The notes beneath the pieces were generated by a model, which ran no database searches, was not told where the DNA came from, and worked only from the letters and a program-made list of their open reading frames with translations. Both the position numbers and the translations under genes were made by a program. Positions 53,057 through 62,825 of a stretch of DNA of 64,000 bases are shown here, piece by piece (positions within the stretch are counted from its first letter, which is position 1; each line of letters begins with the position of its first letter). This DNA is from Planctomycetota bacterium (GTDB lineage Bacteria > Planctomycetota > UBA1135 > UBA2386), in assembly GCA_027621295.1 (NCBI GenBank), contig JAQCBR010000007.1, positions 1 through 64,000 of the forward strand. The letters are read 5' to 3'.

Positions 53057-53937
53057 CCGAAGCGGTAGCGCGTGCTGGACTCCGGGACTGGCTGTCCCTG
53101 GTGAAGTTCTCCCACACGGTGTTCGCGCTGCCGTTCGCGCTGATCGCGCTGCTGGTCGCGGCGGACGGTCGGCCGGACGCGTCGGTGCTCGGGCTGGTGG
53201 TGTTGGCGATGGCGTCGGCGCGCTCGGCGGCGATGGCCTACAACCGCTACGCGGACCGGGTGATCGACGCCGAGAACCCGCGCACGCAGGGGCGTGAGAT
53301 CCCGCGCGGCGTGCTCCGCCCCGGCGCGGTCCTCGTGTTCACGGTCTGCAGCGCGGCCGTCTTCGTGTGGTGCTCCGCGATGCTCGGCCCGGCCTGTCTG
53401 TGGCTGTCCGGTCCGACGCTACTCGTGCTGCTCGGCTACAGCCACGCCAAGCGCTTCACGTCGCTCGCGCACGTCTGGCTCGGTCTGGCGCTCGGCCTCG
53501 CACCCGTGGCGGCCTGGCTCGCGGTGCGGGGTGTTTTCACTGCGGACATCTTCGCCGCGGTCGCGCTCGGCTTCGGGGTCATGGTCTGGGTCGCGGGCTT
53601 CGACATCCTCTACGCGTGTCAGGACGAGGACTTCGACCGGGCGCGGGGTCTGCACTCGATTCCGGTGAAGCGCGGCGCCGCAGGCGCGCTCGCGCTGGCG
53701 CGCGGACTGCACGTGTTGGCGGTGCTGGGGTTCCTCGGCTTCGGTCTCGCCTCCGACCGTGGGCCCGCGTTCTTCGTGGGGCTCTGCGGGGCCACGGTGT
53801 TCCTCGCCGCGCAGCACCGGTTGGTCCGCCCCGGTGATCTGCAGCGGATCGACATGGCCTTCTTCACGATGAACGGGTCGGTCGGTCTGCTGCTCCTGGC
53901 AGCGACCGCGGCGGATCTCTACCTGTTCGGCCGCTGA
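53053..53937 (+). CDS. ubiA: UbiA-family prenyltransferase
   Basis: LVKFSHTVFALPFALIALLVA; AMAYNRYADRVIDAENPRTQGREIPRG; GFDILYACQDEDFDRARGLHSIPV; GTGA overlap with ubiX. Confidence 0.92.
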   Translation: MTEAVARAGLRDWLSLVKFSHTVFALPFALIALLVAADGRPDASVLGLVVLAMASARSAAMAYNRYADRVIDAENPRTQGREIPRGVLRPGAVLVFTVCSAAVFVWCSAMLGPACLWLSGPTLLVLLGYSHAKRFTSLAHVWLGLALGLAPVAAWLAVRGVFTADIFAAVALGFGVMVWVAGFDILYACQDEDFDRARGLHSIPVKRGAAGALALARGLHVLAVLGFLGFGLASDRGPAFFVGLCGATVFLAAQHRLVRPGDLQRIDMAFFTMNGSVGLLLLAATAADLYLFGR

Positions 53938-53938
53938 A

Positions 53939-53955
53939 GGGCTGCTGCGCAGCCC
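53939..53955 (+). terminator. Perfect 7-bp hairpin after ubiA
   Basis: GGGCTGC-TGC-GCAGCCC, starting 2 bp after the ubiA stop codon; followed by a GCGC-gta-GCGC mini-hairpin. Confidence 0.45.
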
Positions 53956-53996
53956 GCGCGTAGCGCGTCCTGGTCCGGCGCGGAGGCCCGGCTAGC

Positions 53997-55079
53997 ATGG
54001 CGCGCGTGGCGGTGCCCCATCCCGAACGCGAGCTCGGCCGACTCCAGAAGGAGATCGCCAAGGGTCTGCCCAAGGTCGTGCTCGTGTCGGGTCCGTCGAC
54101 GTTCTTCCGCGGCGAGGCGATCGAAGCGGCGCTCGCGGCGATCCCGGCCTCCGCGGACCTGAGGCGGATCGACGGGTCGGAGAAGACGGACGGGCGTGAG
54201 CTCGACGACCTTCGCGGTGGTGGGCTGTTCGGCTCCGGTACGTTCGTCTGCGTGCGGCGCGGGGATGGTTGGATCGGGCAGCACGCCGACGAGCTGGCGA
54301 GCGTCCTCGGTCGGATCGGTGAAGGATGCGGGCTCCTCGTCGAGGTCCAGAAACTCGACAAGCGGAAGAAGGTCACGAAGGAGCTGCTCGCCGCCGGCTT
54401 CTGCGGCGAGTTCCGGGATCTCTACGCCGAGCCCTACGACCGCTCGCGCAGCCCGCTGGAGGCAGAGCTCGTCGGCTGGGTCGCCCAACGCGCGCGCCGC
54501 CACGGCATCCAGATCACGCCCGAGGCTGCGTTCCTGCTCGTCTCCACCGTCGGGCGGGACCCCAGCGAGCTCGTCGCCGAGCTCGCACGACTCGACGACG
54601 TCGTGCCGCGCGGCGGGGCGCTCGGGCCGGAAGACCTGCGGCCGCACCTGACGGTCGCGTTCGAGTCGACGCCGTTCGAGTTCGCCGAAGCGGTGTTGTC
54701 GCACGACCGACGGCGGGCGGAGCGCTCGCTGGACGCGATGTTCGCGCGCGGCGTCCGAGCCCGGGACGGCTCGGGGATGGATGCGGGCGGGATCTTCCCG
54801 TTCGTCACGTCGTGGCTCTGGCAGAGCATGACCAACGTGCACCGCGGCGCAGCGCTCCGCGACGAGGGCATGCGATCGGACCAGATCGCGGGACGTGTCG
54901 GCGTGCGAACGTTCGTCGATCGCTTCGTCGCGCAGGTCGAGTCCAACCCCGAACCTCGCCTCCGTCGAGGGCTCCTCCTCGTCCTCGATGCGCAGCGGGA
55001 GCTGCGGCTGAGCGGGGAGGAGCCGCGTGCGATCCTCGAGCGCTTCCTGGCGCGCTACTTCCGGGGCGGTGCCGCTTGA
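53997..55079 (+). CDS. holA: DNA polymerase III subunit delta
   Basis: KVVLVSGPSTFFRGEAIEAAL...LLVEVQKLDKRKKVTKELLAAG...GRDPSELVAELARLDD, with C-terminal helical domain; followed by mutL. Confidence 0.82.
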   Translation: MARVAVPHPERELGRLQKEIAKGLPKVVLVSGPSTFFRGEAIEAALAAIPASADLRRIDGSEKTDGRELDDLRGGGLFGSGTFVCVRRGDGWIGQHADELASVLGRIGEGCGLLVEVQKLDKRKKVTKELLAAGFCGEFRDLYAEPYDRSRSPLEAELVGWVAQRARRHGIQITPEAAFLLVSTVGRDPSELVAELARLDDVVPRGGALGPEDLRPHLTVAFESTPFEFAEAVLSHDRRRAERSLDAMFARGVRARDGSGMDAGGIFPFVTSWLWQSMTNVHRGAALRDEGMRSDQIAGRVGVRTFVDRFVAQVESNPEPRLRRGLLLVLDAQRELRLSGEEPRAILERFLARYFRGGAA

Positions 55080-56926
55080 TCCGAGTCCTGCCTCCCGAGG
55101 TCGTCAACCAGATCGCCGCTGGCGAAGTCGTCGAGCGCCCTTTCTCGGTGGTGAAGGAGCTCGTCGAGAACAGCCTGGACGCGGGCGCGACGCGGGTGAC
55201 GGTCGAGCTCCGTGACGGGGGACGCGAGTCGATCCGGATCAGCGACGACGGCGGCGGATTCACGCCTGCGGATCTCGAGCTGGCGTTCGTCAGCCATGCG
55301 ACGAGCAAGCTCGGCTCGCTCGCCGACCTGGACCACATCGCGAGCCTCGGGTTCCGCGGCGAGGCGCTGGCGTCGATCGGTTCGATCGCTCGCGTCACGA
55401 TCCGCTCGCGTCGAGCCGACGCGGACGAAGGCTTCGAGATCACCTGCGAGGGTGGCGCGATCGGTCCGGTGCGACCCTGCGGCTGCCCTCCAGGCACGGT
55501 GATCGAAGTCCGCGACGTGTTCTTCAACACGCCGGCTCGGCGCCGCTTCCTGCGGACGGCACGCGCCGAGCGCGCGCGCATCGAAGACCTGCTCGCTCGT
55601 CTGGCGCTCGCGCGTCTCGACGTGGACTTCACGCTCGTCGCCGATGACCGGGAGGTGCTGCGCCTTCCAGCCGGCGAGTCGCTCGCCGACCGGGTCGGTC
55701 GCGCGTTCGGGTCGGCGCTCGTCGAGCATCTCGTCGAGGTCGAGGTTCGCTGGGACGAGTACGCGGCGCGTGGTCTCGTCGGCACGCCGGACGCGGCCCG
55801 AAGGGATGCGACGCTGTCCCTGCTCTACGTGAACGGCCGGTTCACCAAGGATCGCTCCACGGCGATGGCCGTGCGTCAGGCCTACCGCGAGTTCCTGATG
55901 CCCGGGCAGCAGCCCGTGTACTTCCTGGAACTCTCGCTGCCGCCCGACGAGGTCGACGTGAACGTGCACCCGACCAAGTCCGAGGTCCGATTCCTGCAGG
56001 GTCGGCGTGCGTGCGGAATCCTCCATGAGGCGGTGACCTCCGGCCTTCGACAGGCGTCCGCCGCGCCGAAGCGTGGGGGTGGAGCCATCGCGGCGTCGCC
56101 GGACAAGCCGCGCGCCCAGGCGGGGTTCCCGGAGCTCCCGCGCGACCTGTTCGGCGCCGGAGGGGCGCAGTCGCTCGACCCGCTGCCGAAGTCGGGAGCC
56201 AAGCTGGTCGATTCGTCCGGACCGAGCGCCGTTCGCGATGCGGCGCTCGCTGCGCAGGGCGGCGCGTCGACCCCGTCCGCCGCGGAACCAGCCGCGGGTC
56301 ACGTCGCCGAGACCGGGTTCGACGACGGGCCATTCGGTGGGTTGCAGGAGCGGCGATTCCTCCAGGTGCTCGACTGCTACCTCGTGTTCGAGACCGACGA
56401 CGGGATGGTCGTCGTCGATCAGCACGCGCTGCACGAGCGGGTGCTCTACGAGCGGTTCAGCAAGCGGCACGCCGCCCGCGGTGCCGTTCCCGTCCAGAAC
56501 CTGCTCGTGCCCGAAGTCCTCGAGCTCGCTCCTTCGGACAAGGCGTGGCTGCTCGATCAGCAGGAGGTCCTCGCCGACGAGGGGCTCCGCATCGAGGACT
56601 TCGGCGGCCGTTCGATCGCCATCCACGGCGTGCCCGCGCTCCTCGGGCGGATCGCGCCGCGCGTGCTCATCGAGACCCTGCTGCGTGCGGACGGGGAGGA
56701 CGAGGCCCGACCACGCGCCCGGGAGATCGTCGCCGAGCGCTTCCACTCGATGGCCTGCCGCGCGGCGATCATGTCCGGGGATCGGCTGCGCGAGACCGAG
56801 ATCCGCGAACTCCTCGCCGAGGCGCGGGAGCTCGATCATCCGCACAACTGTCCGCACGGTCGCCCGACGGTGCTGACGTTCAGCCAGGAGGAGCTCGAGC
56901 GGTTCTTCCGGCGACGCGTGCCGTGA
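55076..56926 (+). CDS. mutL: DNA mismatch repair protein MutL
   Basis: TTG start; IRVLPPEVVNQIAAGEVVERPFSVVKELVENSLDAGAT; LGFRGEALASIGSIA; C-terminal VVDQHALHERVLYERF and MACRAAI / CPHGRPT. Confidence 0.95.
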   Translation: MIRVLPPEVVNQIAAGEVVERPFSVVKELVENSLDAGATRVTVELRDGGRESIRISDDGGGFTPADLELAFVSHATSKLGSLADLDHIASLGFRGEALASIGSIARVTIRSRRADADEGFEITCEGGAIGPVRPCGCPPGTVIEVRDVFFNTPARRRFLRTARAERARIEDLLARLALARLDVDFTLVADDREVLRLPAGESLADRVGRAFGSALVEHLVEVEVRWDEYAARGLVGTPDAARRDATLSLLYVNGRFTKDRSTAMAVRQAYREFLMPGQQPVYFLELSLPPDEVDVNVHPTKSEVRFLQGRRACGILHEAVTSGLRQASAAPKRGGGAIAASPDKPRAQAGFPELPRDLFGAGGAQSLDPLPKSGAKLVDSSGPSAVRDAALAAQGGASTPSAAEPAAGHVAETGFDDGPFGGLQERRFLQVLDCYLVFETDDGMVVVDQHALHERVLYERFSKRHAARGAVPVQNLLVPEVLELAPSDKAWLLDQQEVLADEGLRIEDFGGRSIAIHGVPALLGRIAPRVLIETLLRADGEDEARPRAREIVAERFHSMACRAAIMSGDRLRETEIRELLAEARELDHPHNCPHGRPTVLTFSQEELERFFRRRVP

Positions 56927-57018
56927 CGGCTCGGGAGCCGGGGAATTGGTTCCGGACTCCGGTGCTGGGCTCGGGACGCCGCTGGCCTCACGCGGGCGGC
57001 GGGCCGTATCGTGCTCGG

Positions 57019-57960
57019 ATGAGCGTGAGGAGTTCAGGTCGGGCGGTCGTGCTGTGGTTGGGGCTCATCGCGTCCCCGGGCGTGGCCCAGGGGGAGCAGT
57101 CGCCGCCCCCGTCCGGACCTCCCGACGCGGGTGTGCCCAAGGCTCGGCAGCAGGAGCAGGATCCCGAAGGCGCGTCCGACCCGGACGCGCTCCAGGCGGT
57201 CCTCGCCGACGTCCGTCGGGCCCATCTCGGGGACCGGGACGCGGCGGAGGACCCACTGGACAGGTTCCGGGCCGCGCTGCGCTTCAAGATGATCGCGGCC
57301 GACCAGGCGAGCAACGAGATCGACGTCTCGGCCGAGTTCCTGATGCCGCGCTTCCTCCGCTACCGCGTCGAGGAGCCGGGTGAGGTTCTCGAGCGCGGCT
57401 GGGACGATCGCGGCGCCTGGTCGCGCGTCGGCGACAGGGTCGAGAGCATCGCGGGGCGCGAGCGCGAGCAGGAGCGAGAGGCGGTCCGCCAGCAGGTGGG
57501 GCTCGCGCGGCAGCTCCTGTCCTTCCTGGATCCGGCGAGCGTCGTGTCCGCGCTGAGCGACGTGAAGCTCCTCGGGGTCCGTGATCTCGCCGTCGGCAGG
57601 AAGGAGGTGCGCTCCTGCAACGTGCTGCGCGGAGTGGCGTCGAGGTTCCCGATGTTCGCGCCTCCCGCCGACGGGCCCGCCGAGCCTCGTTGTGTCGTGC
57701 AGACCTGGTTCGATGTGGATGACCACCGGCTCGTCGCGGTCGTGATCACTCCGCTCGGTGAAGGGGAGCGGCCGATCGCTCTGCCCGAGTTCGTGCTGCT
57801 CCGAGGCTACGCGGAGGGTCGTGGCGTCGCGGTGCCGACCAGTCTACTCGTCTACCAGGGCCCGCCGGGCAGCGGGCGTCCGCTCGCGTCCGTGGTGGTG
57901 CGGGCGATCGACCTGGACCCGGACGGGCTGAGCAAGGAGCTCCTGCGTCGACCAGGGTGA
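57019..57960 (+). CDS. Hypothetical secreted protein
   Basis: Signal peptide [25 protein letters not shown], Pro/Gln-rich linker, then a soluble domain of unknown family. Confidence 0.6.
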   Translation: MSVRSSGRAVVLWLGLIASPGVAQGEQSPPPSGPPDAGVPKARQQEQDPEGASDPDALQAVLADVRRAHLGDRDAAEDPLDRFRAALRFKMIAADQASNEIDVSAEFLMPRFLRYRVEEPGEVLERGWDDRGAWSRVGDRVESIAGREREQEREAVRQQVGLARQLLSFLDPASVVSALSDVKLLGVRDLAVGRKEVRSCNVLRGVASRFPMFAPPADGPAEPRCVVQTWFDVDDHRLVAVVITPLGEGERPIALPEFVLLRGYAEGRGVAVPTSLLVYQGPPGSGRPLASVVVRAIDLDPDGLSKELLRRPG

Positions 57961-58088
57961 CCGCGAGATCGACTCCGTCGATCTCGGCTCTGTCGGGCCT
58001 GTTGTGCCGCGCCCCCGACCCGTGGCATGATGGCCGGTTCGTCCGGCAGCCCGATCAGGTGATCGGCACCGTCCGACGGAGGAGCCAT

Positions 58089-58304
58089 TTGGCCAAAGAA
58101 GAAGCCATCACGCTGGAGGGCACGATCGTCGAAGCCCTCTCTGGGGCCCGTTTCCGGGTCGAACTCGAGAGCGGTCACATCATCCTTGCCCACGTATCCG
58201 GCAAGATGCGGCGGCACTTCATCCGCATCCTGCCGGGCGACCGCGTGACGGTCGAAGTCTCGCCCTACGACTTGAGCCGCGGTCGCATCACGTACCGCAA
58301 TTGA
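58089..58304 (+). CDS. infA: Translation initiation factor IF-1 (TTG start)
   Basis: [70 protein letters not shown]. Confidence 0.95.
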   Translation: MAKEEAITLEGTIVEALSGARFRVELESGHIILAHVSGKMRRHFIRILPGDRVTVEVSPYDLSRGRITYRN

Positions 58305-58443
58305 CGGCTCGTTGCCGACCTTGGGCGATCGGCGGCTCGCACGGTCCGGGCCGCCTGGCCGGGCCTGCCGCCCACAGCGCGCCGAAGGCCTTCCGCGGGG
58401 TTCTGCGGCCGCAGGTCGCCGTTCCTGATCGAGGTGTCGCACG

Positions 58444-59733
58444 ATGACCGCCTCCTTCGCCGGGTTCCGGCTCATCGACGTCGGCGGGCCGCCGCTGCTG
58501 TTCGCCGAGGACCCGCGGTTCAAGACCGTGCGGTTCGTCGTCGAGTTCCGGCGGCCGTTGGTCGCAGAGCTGGCCGCGCCGCGCTCGGTGCTGCCGGGGC
58601 TGCTGCTTCTCGGCACCGAGGCCCACCCGGACCGACCGTCGCTCGCACGACGGATGGATGAGCTGCACGGATCCGCGGTGGTTCCGGGCACGGCGAAGGT
58701 CGGGGAACTCCACCTGCTTCGGCTCGTCCTCGATGCGGTCGCCGGACGGTTCCTGCCCGGCTCGCCGGACCAGATCGGAGACGGCCTCGCGCTGCTCGCG
58801 GAGATCGTCACGACGCCTGCGCTCGAGGGCCGTGCTTTCCCCGCCGAACGGTTCGAGCGCGAGCGACGGCAGCTGCTCGACGCGATCGGGGCCGAACGAG
58901 ATGAACCGGGCAGGCACGCGCTGTCCGAAGCCATCCGGCGCGCATGCGACGGTGAGCCGATGGCTGTGCCCGAGCACGGCGGTGCCGACGCGGTCGCCGC
59001 ACTCGACGCTTCACGTCCGGTGGAGGCTCTGTCCGACTTCCTCGAGCGGGGGGAGGCTGTGCTCTGCGCATGCGGGGCGTTCGACGAGGGCGAGCTCCGG
59101 CGCGCGGTCGAGCGTTTCCTGGAGCGCCTCCCGGAGGGCGCGCCCGAGTCGTGTCCCGGTCCGGCCTCCATCCCTCGGCGTGCTCCGCGCGCCTCCACGG
59201 AGGAGCTGCCGCTCCGGCAGAGCAAGCTCGTCCAGATCCATCGGTTCGACGGGGATGCGGACCCGGACGGGTGGCTCGCCCGGAACCTCCTGGTCGGGAT
59301 GCTTGGTGGGTCACCGAGCTCGCGTCTGTTCCGCGAGGTGCGAGAGCGGCGTTCGCTCGCCTACTACGCGTCGGCCTCGCTGGATCGCTACAAGGGGCTC
59401 GTCCAGATCCAGGTGGGGTTGGATCGAGCGGCGGCTCCTGCGGTCCGCGATCAGATCGTCCGCCAGATCGACGAGCTCCGCGCCGGTCGCTTCGACGACG
59501 GCGAGCTCGAGACCGCGCGAGCGCAGCTCGTCGAGGGCGTGCTCGGCGTCGACGACGCAGCGGCGTCCCGCTGCAGGTTCACGCTCGGGCAGTGGGCGCT
59601 CGGCATCGACCGCACGCCGCAGGACGCGGTCGCTGCGTGCCGGCGGGTCGGGCGCGACGCGATCGTCGAGGCCGCCGAGAGCCTGTGGTTCGACTTCGAC
59701 CACCTGCTCGCAGGCGAGGAGGCGGGGGCATGA
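58444..59733 (+). CDS. M16 family peptidase-like protein lacking HxxEH (YfmF-like)
   Basis: M16 fold with LLVGMLGGSPSSRLFREVRERRSLAYYASASLDRYKGLVQIQVGLD; no HxxEH zinc motif near N-terminus; paired with downstream M16. Confidence 0.82.
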   Translation: MTASFAGFRLIDVGGPPLLFAEDPRFKTVRFVVEFRRPLVAELAAPRSVLPGLLLLGTEAHPDRPSLARRMDELHGSAVVPGTAKVGELHLLRLVLDAVAGRFLPGSPDQIGDGLALLAEIVTTPALEGRAFPAERFERERRQLLDAIGAERDEPGRHALSEAIRRACDGEPMAVPEHGGADAVAALDASRPVEALSDFLERGEAVLCACGAFDEGELRRAVERFLERLPEGAPESCPGPASIPRRAPRASTEELPLRQSKLVQIHRFDGDADPDGWLARNLLVGMLGGSPSSRLFREVRERRSLAYYASASLDRYKGLVQIQVGLDRAAAPAVRDQIVRQIDELRAGRFDDGELETARAQLVEGVLGVDDAAASRCRFTLGQWALGIDRTPQDAVAACRRVGRDAIVEAAESLWFDFDHLLAGEEAGA

Positions 59734-61004
59734 CCAGCGCGCGCTTCACGCGTCACGCGGACCCGGTCCTCGGTGAGGAGGTCCTGCTCGCACGGTCCGA
59801 CGCGGGCATGCCGATCCGCGTGCTGCCGACCGCGCGGTTCCGCGACGTCTGCGCGGTGGTGTCGGTGGGCTACGGCAGCACGGACCTCGGCTTCGATCTC
59901 GGGCATCGGCAGCACCGGAGCCCGCTCGGCGTAGCCCACTTCCTCGAGCACAAGCTCTTCGAGGACCAGGATCTCCACGTCTTCGAGCGCTTCGGCAAGC
60001 GTGGCGCCCGGGTCAACGCGATGACCGGGTTCGGCCGTACGACCTACTACTTCCAGGCCGGCACCGAGTTCGAGGCCAACCTCGCGGACCTGCTCCTGCT
60101 CGTGTCGCGGGCGCACCTGACGCCCGAGAACGTCCAGAAGGAGCGCGGGATCATCGCGCAGGAACTCCGGATGTACGAGGATTCGCCGGTCTACCGGGGG
60201 TTCTTCGGTCTGCTCGGGGCGCTCTACGCGGAGCACCCGGTCCGCCATCCGGTCGGGGGGACGGTCGAGTCCATCGCGGCGATCGACGTCGAGGAGCTGC
60301 TCGCCTGCCACGCAGCGTTCTATCGCACCGGCAACATGGCGCTGTCGGTGGCCGGCCCGGTCGATCCGGATCGGGTGCTGGCGTTGGCCGACGCGTCGAC
60401 GATCGCGGCCGGCGACGCGCCCTTCCGCGTCTGTCCGGATGACCTCGCACTTCCTTCCGTGGCACACGTCGACGTCCAGATGGACGTTGCTCGGCCGCGG
60501 TTCCTGCTCGGCTACAAGGATCGAGAGCTCGTGTCGGACGCGGAGACGCGGCTGCGCCGGGATCTCGCGACCAGGATCTGCCTCGATCTGATCCTCGGTG
60601 CGGGCAGCGACGCGCGGGAGTCTGCGCAGCGGGCCGGGGCGTTCGACGACTCCCTGTCCGCGAGCTACCTCGGCGAGGCACGTTTCGGGGTGGCGGCGCT
60701 CGTCTGTGAGACCGAGGACCGGTCCCGTGCGGAGAGCGCGATGCGTGATCTCCTCGAGCGCCCGCTGGACTCCGCCGATGCGGATCTGCAGCGGATCCGT
60801 CGGCGTCAGCTCGGCGCGCTCGTCAGGAGCTTCGACTCGGTGCAGAGCCTCGCGTTCGGTCAGGCGGAGGAAGCGCTGCTCGGGGTCCAGCCGTTCGGGC
60901 AGCTGGCGCGGATGCAGGAGCTTCGCATCGAGGACGTCGAGGCGAGGCGGGCGGCCCTGTTCGATGCCGCGGCGTCCGCCACCTGTGTGGTCTCGGCGCG
61001 CTGA
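59730..61004 (+). CDS. M16 family zinc peptidase (YfmH-like) with intact HFLEH
   Basis: GVAHFLEHKLFEDQDLHVFERFGKRGARVNAMTGFGRTTYYFQ; ATGA overlap with upstream M16. Confidence 0.92.
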   Translation: MTSARFTRHADPVLGEEVLLARSDAGMPIRVLPTARFRDVCAVVSVGYGSTDLGFDLGHRQHRSPLGVAHFLEHKLFEDQDLHVFERFGKRGARVNAMTGFGRTTYYFQAGTEFEANLADLLLLVSRAHLTPENVQKERGIIAQELRMYEDSPVYRGFFGLLGALYAEHPVRHPVGGTVESIAAIDVEELLACHAAFYRTGNMALSVAGPVDPDRVLALADASTIAAGDAPFRVCPDDLALPSVAHVDVQMDVARPRFLLGYKDRELVSDAETRLRRDLATRICLDLILGAGSDARESAQRAGAFDDSLSASYLGEARFGVAALVCETEDRSRAESAMRDLLERPLDSADADLQRIRRRQLGALVRSFDSVQSLAFGQAEEALLGVQPFGQLARMQELRIEDVEARRAALFDAAASATCVVSAR

Positions 61005-61016
61005 CCGGGCTCGGCG

Positions 61017-61931
61017 TCAGGCCCTGCGCCAGTCGAAGAACCCGAGCGCATCCAGTTCGCGGCGCAGGGATGCGAGGGTCTCCGCGGTCAGGTTGCGCTG
61101 CGGCGCGCGGACCGGGCCGCAGTCGAAGCCGCAGAGACCCATCGTCGCCTTGATCGCGGGTGCTCCACCGTGCTCGACGAGCACGCGAACCATCTCGACC
61201 GACCGTGCCTGGTCGACTCGCGCAGAGGCGAGATCGCCGCGCGCGACTGCGGCGAGGATCCTCGTGTAGAGCGGGGCGGCGAAGTTGTAGGTGCTGCCGA
61301 CGGCGCCGTGCGCACCCACGCAGGCACCGGCGAGCAGCATCTCGTCGCAGCCGTAGAGCACGTCCATCTGGTCGCCGTAGGCGTCGACGCAGGACTGGAA
61401 CTCGTGGATCTGCGGCGAGGTGAACTTGATGCCCGCGAGGTTCGGCGTGCGCGTTGCGAGCGCGTCGAGGAGCGAGCGCCCGTCGACGTGGAAGCCGGAC
61501 AGCGCGGGGATGTGGTACGCGTAGAAGGGCAGAGCGGGAGCGGCCGCTGCGATCGACGCGAGGTGGGTGGCGACGCTCTCGACGCCAGAGACCGGGAAGT
61601 AGCTCGTGAAGACCGCCGAGAACGCGTCGGCTCCGATCTCGGCCGCATGCTTCGCGAGATTGGCCGCTTCGGCGATCGCCGGGTGCCCGACCTGGAGGAT
61701 GACCGGCACGCGGCCGTCGACGGCGCGGACGAAGGCCTGTGCGACGGCCCGGCGCTCTTCGGTCGTCATCGACGGTCCTTCGCCGGTGCTGCCGAGCACG
61801 TAGAGGCCCTGGACTCCGCCTGCCAGGATGTGCTCCACCTGAGCCGGGATCCGTTCGAGGTCCACGCTGAGGTCGTCGCGGAGCGGGGTGTGGGGGGCGG
61901 CGATCAGGCCGCGGAGACGAAGTCGGGTCAT
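61017..61931 (-). CDS. Dihydrodipicolinate synthase/N-acetylneuraminate lyase family
   Basis: GLIAAPHTPLRDD; GGVQGLYVLGSTGEGPSMTTEERRAV; FYAYHIPALSGF; LAGIKFTS (Schiff base Lys). Confidence 0.9.
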   Translation of the reverse strand: MTRLRLRGLIAAPHTPLRDDLSVDLERIPAQVEHILAGGVQGLYVLGSTGEGPSMTTEERRAVAQAFVRAVDGRVPVILQVGHPAIAEAANLAKHAAEIGADAFSAVFTSYFPVSGVESVATHLASIAAAAPALPFYAYHIPALSGFHVDGRSLLDALATRTPNLAGIKFTSPQIHEFQSCVDAYGDQMDVLYGCDEMLLAGACVGAHGAVGSTYNFAAPLYTRILAAVARGDLASARVDQARSVEMVRVLVEHGGAPAIKATMGLCGFDCGPVRAPQRNLTAETLASLRRELDALGFFDWRRA

Positions 61932-61967
61932 GGGAGGGCGCGCGTCCGGCCGCGCATTGTGGGCGGA

Positions 61968-62825
61968 TCAGTCCGCGTGCGCGAGAGCGGGGATCGCGAG
62001 GCCGAGCAGGGCTGCGAGCGCTGCGAGCGTCGGGGCGACGAGCGGGAGCGGGATGCCCTGGCCGAGCAGGAGGTGGGACAGGTGGCGACGGTCCCCGATC
62101 CACGGCGCGTAGCCGAGGTAGAGGCGTGCGCAGACGACCTGCGTGAAGTCGAGGAAGAGGATCGCAGTCGGGGCCAGCGCGGCGAGCGGTCGGCCGTCGG
62201 CTGCGAGGAGTGCTGCGGCGGCAAGGCTGGTGCCGAGCGCGTAGGCTCCTGCATCGCCCAGGAACGCGCGGCCGCTCGGCCAGTTGAACGGCAGGAAGAC
62301 CAACCACACGGCGGTCAGCGGTACCGCGATGTCGAGGCCGTTCGCGGCGACCAGCACGAGTCCCGTGCAGGCGATCGCGGTGGCGACGCCGTGCATGTTG
62401 TCGAGGAAGTTGGTCGCGTTGATGCAGACGAAGGTCGCCGCCAGGAAACCGAGCGCGGTCGGCCAAGTGACCGCATCCAGTCCGTGCGTGCCCTGGACCA
62501 CGAGTCCGGACGCGAGGAGCAGGCCGCCCGCCTTGAGCTTCCAGCCGAGCCCGTCGTGCCGACTCTTGCGCAGGTCGTCGCCGAAGCCGGTCGCGGCAGC
62601 CACGAGGACCGCTGCGCTGAGGAACGGACGGTCCGCCAACCCGAAGCACAAAGCGGCGGCGAGCGCGGGCGCGATGCCGGCCATCGGCGTCGGGCGGCCG
62701 TGCCGCTTGCGACCCGGGCGGGGGCAGTCCTCGGGGAGCACGTCGCGCCCACGCCGGTAGGCCCAGAGCAGGGCGGCCAGCGCGACTGCCGTTCCCGAGC
62801 CGTACCACGCGGCCTCGGGGATCAT
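61968..62825 (-). CDS. MraY/WecA-family phosphoglycosyl transferase
   Basis: RPTPMAGIAPALAAAL; GFGDDLRKSRHDGLGWKLK; INATNFLDNMHGVA; FNWPSGRAFLGDAGAYALG; GDRRHLSHLLL. Confidence 0.87.
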   Translation of the reverse strand: MIPEAAWYGSGTAVALAALLWAYRRGRDVLPEDCPRPGRKRHGRPTPMAGIAPALAAALCFGLADRPFLSAAVLVAAATGFGDDLRKSRHDGLGWKLKAGGLLLASGLVVQGTHGLDAVTWPTALGFLAATFVCINATNFLDNMHGVATAIACTGLVLVAANGLDIAVPLTAVWLVFLPFNWPSGRAFLGDAGAYALGTSLAAAALLAADGRPLAALAPTAILFLDFTQVVCARLYLGYAPWIGDRRHLSHLLLGQGIPLPLVAPTLAALAALLGLAIPALAHAD

